In this document: positions 1 to 4,711 of the stretch, in pieces
How positions within the stretch are numbered: the stretch's first letter is position 1
Layout: each line of letters opens with the position of its first letter
NCBI GenBank assembly: GCA_002713825.1
Contig: PAUU01000036.1
Coordinates: 12,038 to 17,524, forward strand
DNA from: Acidiferrobacteraceae bacterium
GTDB lineage: Bacteria > Pseudomonadota > Gammaproteobacteria > Arenicellales > UBA868
Length of the DNA stretch: 5,487 nt
Direction: 5' to 3'
Made by a program: the position numbers and the translations under genes
Notes under the pieces: model-generated
What the model was told of the DNA's origin: nothing
Seen by the model: the letters and a program-made list of their open reading frames with translations, nothing else
Database searches by the model: none

Positions 1-292
1 CGTCCGTAGCGGCACCTCTCACTTGGTCAGAAAACGACCCGCACCGCTCATCCTCAAGAGAGTGATAGATGACGTTAGCGCCGGCCTTGCGCAACTCATC
101 TGCATAAGCGCGCAATGAGCGAATCAACATCACAAGCTTCTGCTGGTGATGTTGATCCCCCAACAGGTTTGGCGCCCATTCGGAGAGGAGAAAATCGCAA
201 TGCAGCCAGAGTTTGACGAAGCGCACAGGAAAGCACTGCCCCGGCAGGACCAGAAAAAGGCATCGCCCGCGGTGTTGTTCGGAAGATCGCAT
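1..292 (-). CDS. Cryptochrome/photolyase family protein (bacterial Fe-S type, COG3046), 5' part of gene
   Basis: Translating the minus strand from the ATG at 292-290 gives 97 residues running off the window edge. The N-terminal alpha/beta domain of deoxyribodipyrimidine photolyase-related proteins is recognisable: RCLFLVLPGQCF (10-21, the first beta strand; relatives have LVLGDQL), CDFLLSEW, then HHQQKLVMLIRSLRAYADEL and GANVIYHSLED with GSFSDQV. These follow the order in Agrobacterium PhrB (KKKIAF..AMRHFAEEL..VRYTRIDD..GSFTGEV). PhrB-type enzymes carry FAD and a 4Fe-4S cluster and repair (6-4) photoproducts with blue light. The cofactor-binding C-terminal domain is outside the window, so catalytic competence and the exact subtype cannot be judged. 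The ATG is the first start codon in the frame after the lipocalin stop, but it lacks a clear ribosome site. The gene lies 60 bp after the lipocalin on the same strand and fits a light-stress gene set. Confidence 0.85.
   Translation of the reverse strand, partial: MRSSEQHRGRCLFLVLPGQCFPVRFVKLWLHCDFLLSEWAPNLLGDQHHQQKLVMLIRSLRAYADELRKAGANVIYHSLEDERCGSFSDQVRGAATD
123..156. repeat. Perfect 11-bp inverted repeat with 12-nt loop inside the photolyase gene
   Basis: The left arm (123-133, ATCAACATCAC) and right arm (146-156, GTGATGTTGAT) are exact reverse complements separated by 12 bases containing AAGCTT. It lies within codons for the conserved HHQQKLVML segment. Either strand could form a hairpin. 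No T-run follows, so it is not a standard terminator, and it may be a coincidence of codon choice. Confidence 0.7.
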
Positions 293-352
293 GGAAGGAA
301 GCCGGGTTAACCCAATACGGCACGCCGCAGCGGGGCCGCAGAACTTATTCCA
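293..352 (-). other. 60-bp gap between lipocalin and photolyase genes, no terminator
   Basis: The gap contains a perfect 10-bp palindrome, GGGTTAACCC (304-313), and a short GC-rich inverted repeat (330-339). Neither is followed by a T-tract on the minus strand, so no intrinsic terminator is evident and read-through into the photolyase gene is likely. The reading frame is the same on both sides, with no stop codon between the lipocalin TGA and the photolyase ATG. There is no clear Shine-Dalgarno sequence before the ATG at 292. Confidence 0.6.
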
Positions 353-907
353 TCAGTCCCACTGCTGCGGCGTCAGTCGCAGGTCTGCCGCGTCGTAACC
401 CAGCGCGACGATGCGCGCCAAGAGCGCTCGATATTCTTCTTCCGGAATAGTCGGCTCCCTTGCCATGAGCCAGACTAGATCGCGTTTTTCCCGGGCAATA
501 ATCACACGACGGTAATCCTCGTCCAGATACACGATCTGGTAATCTGCCTTGATCGGCCAGATGAACTGCATTCCCCAAACGGCGTTGGAACCATCCGGCC
601 TGACAAAACCTCTGGGATGGTAGGTCTTGAACTCGCCGTCGAACCCGCCGTCGAAAAAGGAAAATCTGGTTTTGATTGTGCCGTCTTTGGCGAGTGTATA
701 TTCCTCGATCGCGTTAAAACTTTTCTTATCGATAAAAGTGGGAGTCGAGGAGATCACATACCAGGGGCCCATAAAGCGTTCTAGGTCTACATACTCCACC
801 GGACTGAGAGGTTCAACGGCCATCGAATTAAATGAACACGCGCTTGATCCTACCGCGGCCAAAAGTACTGAGATCAACGCGCCCGTGCGCCCGAAAAATC
901 GTTTCAC
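353..907 (-). CDS. Blc-like outer-membrane lipocalin lipoprotein
   Basis: This encodes 184 residues from a GTG start at 907-905, nine bases after the previous stop. GAGGA (918-914) overlaps that stop and lies six bases from the GTG. The N-terminus is a lipoprotein signal: basic MKRFFGR, a hydrophobic core (9-20) and SSAC with the lipidated Cys at 24. The -3 position is Ser rather than the usual Leu. Ser at +2 predicts outer-membrane sorting. The mature part shows lipocalin marks: MGPWYVISS (46-54, the G-x-W motif), YQIVYLDEDYRRVII (123-137), and VWLMAREPTI (145-154) with the conserved Arg150, as in E. coli Blc (LWILSRTPTI). Length is close to Blc (about 177). Blc-type lipocalins bind fatty acids and lysophospholipids and are linked to membrane stress. 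Here it probably handles lipids modified or damaged in photo-oxidative conditions, which is inferred from its neighbours. The gene could be named blc-like, but orthology is not proved. Confidence 0.92.
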   Translation of the reverse strand: MKRFFGRTGALISVLLAAVGSSACSFNSMAVEPLSPVEYVDLERFMGPWYVISSTPTFIDKKSFNAIEEYTLAKDGTIKTRFSFFDGGFDGEFKTYHPRGFVRPDGSNAVWGMQFIWPIKADYQIVYLDEDYRRVIIAREKRDLVWLMAREPTIPEEEYRALLARIVALGYDAADLRLTPQQWD

Positions 908-916
908 TGAAAGTCC

Positions 917-1957
917 TCAACGTTTATTAAAAAGGAAGTGGCTGACCCGCCACTCATCTCCTCCGCGCATCCCGAACAACTCGGCACATGCCATGAAAAA
1001 TATTCTCCAGCGATTCATCCACATTTTCGCATCGGCCGATCCATAGGTATCAGAAAAAATCGCAAACACCTCGTCACGCGCTGCATCTAAGTTATCCAGC
1101 CAAGCCTCTGCCGTTTTCTGATATTCAACGCCGCTCCAGTCCCATCGGTTTGCGAAGCATAGGGAATCCTGAAACTTAAGAGGAAGATCTACGCTCGGCA
1201 TCATGCCACCCGAAAAAAAATAACGGCTCATCCAATCCGTATCGTCACGAACCTCAAAAAGGTAAGGGGTGCTGTGATGGCAAAAGATGTGCATGAAAAA
1301 ACGCCCGTCCGGCTTCAGCCACCCGGCGACCCGATCAAAGATGCTGGCGTAGTTACGCAGATGCTCAAACATCTCGACCGACACAATGCGGTCAAACTCC
1401 TGATCCTTCGAGAAATGGTTGATGTCTGCAGTAATCACCCGCACGTTGCCAAGACCCGTCTCCATCGCCCGTTGCTCAATAAACAGTCTCTGCGAATGGG
1501 AGTTGGACACAGCAGTGATGGTGGAATTCGGGTAACTTTTTGCCATCCATAACGTCAGCGAACCCCAGCCACAGCCCAGCTCCAATACCTCCTGCCCATC
1601 CTTAAGATCCGCATGTTCACAGGATAAAGCTAATGCCTGTACTTCAGCCTTGTCCAGGGTATCCACCCCATCCCAAAAAGCTGAGCTGTATTTCAACTGA
1701 GCGCCCAGCACCTGCTGAAAGAACGCCGCGGGCACCTCATAGTGCTGCTCATTTGCTTTATGCACAAGCGGTGCCACCGGGGCTTTCCCCATGTTGCGAA
1801 CGAACTCGTCCAGATGTTGGCTCTGCTGTGCTTGAGGGATCTGGATCTCGCGCATCCGCTGCCGGCAAAGAGAGCGGATTCCGCTACGGACGATCGAGTC
1901 CGGAACCCAACCCCGCTCTACTGCCTTCATTGCCGGTCCGGCAAAAAACGCGCTCAT
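917..1957 (-). CDS. CFA-superfamily SAM methyltransferase, coclaurine N-methyltransferase-like
   Basis: This encodes 346 residues from the ATG at 1957-1955, which overlaps the DUF2878 stop as ATGA. The open frame extends 39 codons further upstream, but that extension lies inside DUF2878 and looks non-coding. It lacks the long N-terminal domain of the other CFA-like enzyme. Its features are QHYEVPAAFF (71-80), KYSSAFW (89-95), the SAM-binding VLELGCGWGSLTLW (124-137), VSVEMFEHLRNY (192-203), FMHIFCHHSTPYLFE (221-235) and DEWRVSHFLF (334-343). These line up block for block with plant coclaurine N-methyltransferases, in which the Glu and His residues of the E-L-F-E-H motif are catalytic (here E195, E198 and H199). 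Bacterial homologues are annotated as cyclopropane synthases, but an alkaloid substrate is very unlikely here. From context the substrate is probably a lipid, perhaps for a second methylation in a FufM-like role, or an amine or lipid headgroup. Confidence 0.93.
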   Translation of the reverse strand: MSAFFAGPAMKAVERGWVPDSIVRSGIRSLCRQRMREIQIPQAQQSQHLDEFVRNMGKAPVAPLVHKANEQHYEVPAAFFQQVLGAQLKYSSAFWDGVDTLDKAEVQALALSCEHADLKDGQEVLELGCGWGSLTLWMAKSYPNSTITAVSNSHSQRLFIEQRAMETGLGNVRVITADINHFSKDQEFDRIVSVEMFEHLRNYASIFDRVAGWLKPDGRFFMHIFCHHSTPYLFEVRDDTDWMSRYFFSGGMMPSVDLPLKFQDSLCFANRWDWSGVEYQKTAEAWLDNLDAARDEVFAIFSDTYGSADAKMWMNRWRIFFMACAELFGMRGGDEWRVSHFLFNKR

Positions 1958-2520
1958 ATGCCCTCTCCCGGCGTGTTCACCCCTTTCATCTTTTCTAATG
2001 CTCCTGAACCTGCTCCACTCCCGGAACGGGTCTTCATTTCGATCAGTAACAAGCAGGGCATAACCAGAGCCCATGCGATCACAATGGCCAACAGGCTATG
2101 GATCTCCAGCGCGCCGAACTTGCTGCCTGCCAGATAGGCGAGGGGGCCACCGATCGCCGCAAACACGGTCGCCAGCACAAAGCGTCCGCACAGCCAACCC
2201 ATGCAGTGCCTGAGCGCTGCCGCAAAATTGATCCACAACGCCACCATCCAGGGCGTGGTGGGAAACGCTGGCCCCGCCGCTTCAGGAAAGGCCATGGCGC
2301 CTGACCACACCAGCAGGGAATCCGTCATCGCGCCGAGCAGACCTGCACCCAACCAAAGCGGGGCCTCCGCTCGGCCGCACTTCTGCCAAAGCGAGTAGGC
2401 GCTCACCCAGGCGGCCACCGAGACGGGTCCGAGCCACCATAGGCCGGCAGAGGCGCCCCAAACCGCCACGAGCCAGGCGAGCTGGAAGGCCGCAAAATTT
2501 GCCCACTGATGAGTCCGCAT
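1954..2520 (-). CDS. DUF2878 family integral membrane protein
   Basis: This encodes 188 residues. The ATG at 2520-2518, two bases after the preceding TGA, is preferred over the GTG codons at 2529 and 2526 because it gives the family-like N-terminus MRTHQWANFAAFQLAWL. It is very hydrophobic, with likely membrane segments near residues 8-27, 30-46, 56-76, 90-108, 113-132 and 141-161. Family marks include NFAAFQLAWL (8-17), PLWLGAGLLGAMTDSLL (54-70), WMVALWINFAAALRH (91-105) and GGPLAYLAGSKFGALE (124-139). The last 27 residues form a polar tail with a Gly/Ser stretch (GSGAGSG). The function of DUF2878 is unknown. It lies between two lipid-type methyltransferases and its stop overlaps the next start as ATGA, which suggests it works with or anchors membrane lipid-modifying enzymes; this is inference. 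Confidence 0.92.
   Translation of the reverse strand: MRTHQWANFAAFQLAWLVAVWGASAGLWWLGPVSVAAWVSAYSLWQKCGRAEAPLWLGAGLLGAMTDSLLVWSGAMAFPEAAGPAFPTTPWMVALWINFAAALRHCMGWLCGRFVLATVFAAIGGPLAYLAGSKFGALEIHSLLAIVIAWALVMPCLLLIEMKTRSGSGAGSGALEKMKGVNTPGEGI
1958..1969 (-). promoter_or_regulatory. Ribosome binding site deciding the start of the second methyltransferase
   Basis: On the minus strand GGGAGAGGG (1969-1961) ends three bases before the ATG at 1957-1955, with GGAG seven bases from the start. The site lies within the last codons of the DUF2878 gene. It supports the internal ATG rather than the longest open frame, which begins at 2074. Confidence 0.75.
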
Positions 2521-2522
2521 GA

Positions 2523-3794
2523 TCACCACTGGGGTAACGCCTCACATGAGACACTGCCGCGCCACTCAGGCCGAGCGAGCACCATCTGGACATCGGAGAG
2601 GTAACGCTCAGAAAAACCCGCCTCGCAATAGGAAAAGTAGTACTGCCATAGTCGGACAAATCGCTCAGGGTATCCCAGGGACAAAATGGCCGCACGCTGG
2701 GCATTAAAGCGGTCGTGCCATAGCCGAAGCGTTCGGGCGTAATGGGGCCCGATATCCTCAAGGTGAACGAGTTTGCAGTCAGTCCGGCTTGAATAGGCTT
2801 GGCTCATCGCCCCCAACGACGGCACGCAACTGCCGGGAAAGATGTAGCGCTGAATAAAATCACATCCCTTCAGATACTGCTCGTAGCGTTGATCAGGCAT
2901 GGTGATCGCCTGTATCAGGGCGGCTCCATCAGTTCGCAGCAAGGACATGATCTTGGCGAAATAATCGCCCAGAAACTCGTTGCCGACGGCCTCAATCATC
3001 TCGATTGACACGACCCTGTCGTAAGCGCCCTGATGATTCCGGTAGTCGCTCAAAACGATCTCTACCTTGTCACTCAATCCTGCCTTTGCGACGGCGGTCC
3101 GCGCAAAATCATACTGCTCCTTTGAGATGGTGATGCCGGTAACCCGGCATCCATACTCACGCGCTGCATGGATGGCGAACCCACCCCAGCCACAACCGAC
3201 CTCCAGCACATGTGTCTTTTCCGACAGGCTCAACTTGGCGCAGATCCGCTCCAGTTTGTTTCGGGCTGCCTGCTCCAGCGAATCACCGGAGTGATGAAAG
3301 ACAGCGCTTGAGTAATTCATCGCCGGGTCTAGAAACAGCTCGAAAAGCTCGTTTCCAAGATCATAGTGTTCGGAGATATTCCGCCGGCTGCCGTCCAGAG
3401 AATTGCGGCGGCGCCTGTGGAAAATGGACGCGCCGCGCGCGGCAAGCCGCGCCCAGCCCTGATCAAACCCATCGGTCAGATCGGGATTGCGGGCAAATAG
3501 CGCAATCAAGCCGGTAAGGTCTTCGCTGTCCCAATTCCCGATCATCCAGCCTTGAGCAGCCCCAAGGCTCCCGCGAAGAGCAAGGTCGGTGTAAAAGTCA
3601 GGACTGCGCACCGTCAGTTGAGCCCGCGCGCCCTCGCCACTGCCCAACGTCAGCGTTTCCTGACCATCCTTTATGACGAGCGTCCCCTTCAGATCAGCGA
3701 GGCGGTTGACCAGTGCTGTGCGGCACTTATTTTCAAACCAGCTTGGTTGTGATCCCTGACGGGATACCGGGGATACCGCTGCGTTTTCGTTCAA
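2523..3794 (-). CDS. Cyclopropane-fatty-acyl-phospholipid synthase family SAM methyltransferase
   Basis: This 423-residue SAM-dependent methyltransferase (COG2230) should act on unsaturated acyl chains of membrane phospholipids at the cytoplasmic face. The N-terminal domain (about 20-125) is the lipid-interaction region seen in full-length CFA synthases. The catalytic domain starts at NISEHYDLGNELF (139-151), followed by the SAM-binding VLEVGCGWGGF (196-206), SIEMIEAVG (263-271), DFIQRYIFPG (312-321) and a C-terminal YYFSYCEAGF (385-394). Relative to E. coli CFA, the bicarbonate-site Glu (E268) and a Tyr (Y352) appear kept, but the Cys of the YSCA motif is Ser (S163) and the His of LLHTIG is Gln (Q295). 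True cyclopropanation is therefore doubtful; methylation to a branched alkene, as in the furan fatty acid pathway (UfaM type), is a plausible alternative. It starts at TTG with a strong Shine-Dalgarno sequence, and its TGA lies 2 bp before the next start. Confidence 0.95.
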   Translation of the reverse strand: MNENAAVSPVSRQGSQPSWFENKCRTALVNRLADLKGTLVIKDGQETLTLGSGEGARAQLTVRSPDFYTDLALRGSLGAAQGWMIGNWDSEDLTGLIALFARNPDLTDGFDQGWARLAARGASIFHRRRRNSLDGSRRNISEHYDLGNELFELFLDPAMNYSSAVFHHSGDSLEQAARNKLERICAKLSLSEKTHVLEVGCGWGGFAIHAAREYGCRVTGITISKEQYDFARTAVAKAGLSDKVEIVLSDYRNHQGAYDRVVSIEMIEAVGNEFLGDYFAKIMSLLRTDGAALIQAITMPDQRYEQYLKGCDFIQRYIFPGSCVPSLGAMSQAYSSRTDCKLVHLEDIGPHYARTLRLWHDRFNAQRAAILSLGYPERFVRLWQYYFSYCEAGFSERYLSDVQMVLARPEWRGSVSCEALPQW

Positions 3795-3811
3795 TCCTCT
3801 TCTCCTCTCCC
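3795..3811 (-). promoter_or_regulatory. Strong purine-rich ribosome binding site supporting a TTG start
   Basis: On the minus strand the 17 bases before the TTG at 3794 are all purines. They include AGGAG (3806-3802) seven bases from the start codon. An in-frame TAG lies just upstream (3820-3818) and the next in-frame ATG is about 80 codons into the protein, so this site fixes the start of the CFA-family gene. Confidence 0.8.
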
Positions 3812-3961
3812 GTCGTTCTATTGCGACTGAATTTTATTGCCACAAAATCTTCTGTTCTTCCGCTTCGGCTGTTTCAGAAGTTTCTTGCTATCTGTGCCTT
3901 CCAGTTGAACCCCGCTGTCTTTATTCGTCTGCACAAGAAGAAGATCCAGGCTGAGACCTGC
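3795..3961 (-). other. 167-bp spacer between DUF1365 and CFA-family genes
   Basis: This is the largest non-coding gap in an otherwise tightly packed gene set. By hand count it is about 47% GC, lower than the surrounding genes appear. The DUF1365 frame stays open for 47 codons past its TAG stop (to a TAG at 3820-3818), but the peptide is lysine/arginine-rich and resembles no family I know. I found no convincing sigma-70 promoter, no match to the ChrR-sigma-E type TGATCC -35 element, and no terminator hairpin. It may hold an internal promoter, a processing site or a leader for the downstream gene; none of these can be shown by eye. Confidence 0.5.
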
Positions 3962-4711
3962 CTATGAAGCATCCGGGTGCGGCACAAAGGGCACGCGCTT
4001 TAACCAAAGACGCAAGGCCTGCCAGTAAATAGCGGTGATGACGCGCATTGTCATCAGGGGAAAGCGCAAAAGCGCCTGTCTTAGTGTTTGGGCACTCAGC
4101 TCTCTAGCGTGCAGATCGAGTTCCGCGGAGAACATTTCGTTACCACTCTCGATTGAGCGCATTCTGACTCGGAGCCGGTCATCGGGTTGTGAAAACTGCC
4201 AACGGTATCTCTGCTCCATCTGCATGAAAGGGGATACATGAAAGGCTTTGTCGAATTCAAACACCTTCTCCTCCGCAGCAATACCTTCGGGGTAATGCAT
4301 CACATAACAGTGCTGCTCGCCCCAGGGGGTGTTGTTGACCTCGGCGACAACGTACTCCACTCGGCTGCCCGATTCATTCCAGCAGAAATAAAAACTGACC
4401 GGATTCATGCAATAGCCGAAGTATCGAAGGTGCGTGAGCAGGGTGATCGGCCCCTGGGGAGCACGCCCCCCTTCGCTTTCAACCAGTGCGGCGACCGAGG
4501 CCTTGAGTGACTGCTTTCGATCACCTAGGTGATCAGCCCGACAAAACCACGCCAACGCGGTTCCTCTTGCCGACCAAAGCCAGTACGGATCAAAGAGCAT
4601 AGGCAATTCATCAAGGTCCAGGTACACCATAAAGAGGCGATAACTGAATCCGTGCGGACGCGGATGCTTTCGCTGATGCCATACCCTGCCGAAATAAAGT
4701 CGGCTGTTCAA
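3962..4711 (-). CDS. DUF1365 family protein, TTG start
   Basis: This encodes 249 residues if translation starts at the TTG at 4711-4709. An upstream in-frame TTG at 4741 would add ten residues ([10 protein letters not shown]) lying inside the FAD gene. The inner TTG is preferred because it forms a 4-bp TTGA overlap with the preceding stop and gives the family-like N-terminus [14 protein letters not shown]. The ribosome site is weak (GAGCGG about 7-8 nt upstream), which suits translational coupling. Family blocks in order are [17 protein letters not shown] (20-36), [15 protein letters not shown] (95-109), [17 protein letters not shown] (124-140) and [11 protein letters not shown] (153-163). 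The C-terminus (about 205-239) is hydrophobic and basic and may associate with the membrane. The biochemical function is not established for most members. The consistent pairing with a FAD oxidoreductase and a CFA-family methyltransferase suggests a step in acyl-chain modification. Length is normal for the family. Confidence 0.93.
   Translation of the reverse strand: MNSRLYFGRVWHQRKHPRPHGFSYRLFMVYLDLDELPMLFDPYWLWSARGTALAWFCRADHLGDRKQSLKASVAALVESEGGRAPQGPITLLTHLRYFGYCMNPVSFYFCWNESGSRVEYVVAEVNNTPWGEQHCYVMHYPEGIAAEEKVFEFDKAFHVSPFMQMEQRYRWQFSQPDDRLRVRMRSIESGNEMFSAELDLHARELSAQTLRQALLRFPLMTMRVITAIYWQALRLWLKRVPFVPHPDAS

Noticed and set aside
96..323. 75-codon minus-strand frame at the left edge
   Set aside because: The frame shifted by one base encodes the recognisable photolyase N-terminus over the same stretch.
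301..340. Possible terminator after the lipocalin gene
   Set aside because: The short inverted repeats have no following T-tract and weak stems.
627..1046. 139-codon plus-strand frame opposite lipocalin and the second methyltransferase
   Set aside because: It is antisense to two clear genes and has no domain features.
1958..2074. 39-codon N-terminal extension of the second methyltransferase (frame open from 2074)
   Set aside because: It lies wholly within the DUF2878 gene, has an arginine-rich non-conserved sequence, and the ATG at 1957 has a good ribosome site and an ATGA overlap.
1742..2137. 131-codon plus-strand frame
   Set aside because: It is antisense to the second methyltransferase and DUF2878, with no motif or ribosome site.
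2282..2761. 159-codon minus-strand frame spanning the CFA/DUF2878 junction
   Set aside because: It overlaps two well-supported genes in another frame and has an Arg/Gly/Pro-rich composition typical of a shadow frame.
3800..3860. Possible sigma-70 promoter (TTGTGG, 17 bp, AATAGA on the minus strand) before the CFA gene
   Set aside because: Each hexamer matches the consensus at only three of six positions; too weak to call.
3818..3961. 47-codon minus-strand frame continuing DUF1365 past its TAG stop
   Set aside because: DUF1365 ends at a normal family length (PFVPHPDAS), and the continuation is Lys/Arg-rich with no family resemblance.
3713..3967. 84-codon plus-strand frame across the spacer
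   Set aside because: It is antisense to the CFA start and spacer, has no recognisable motifs or ribosome site, and is best explained as a chance frame in AT-richer DNA.
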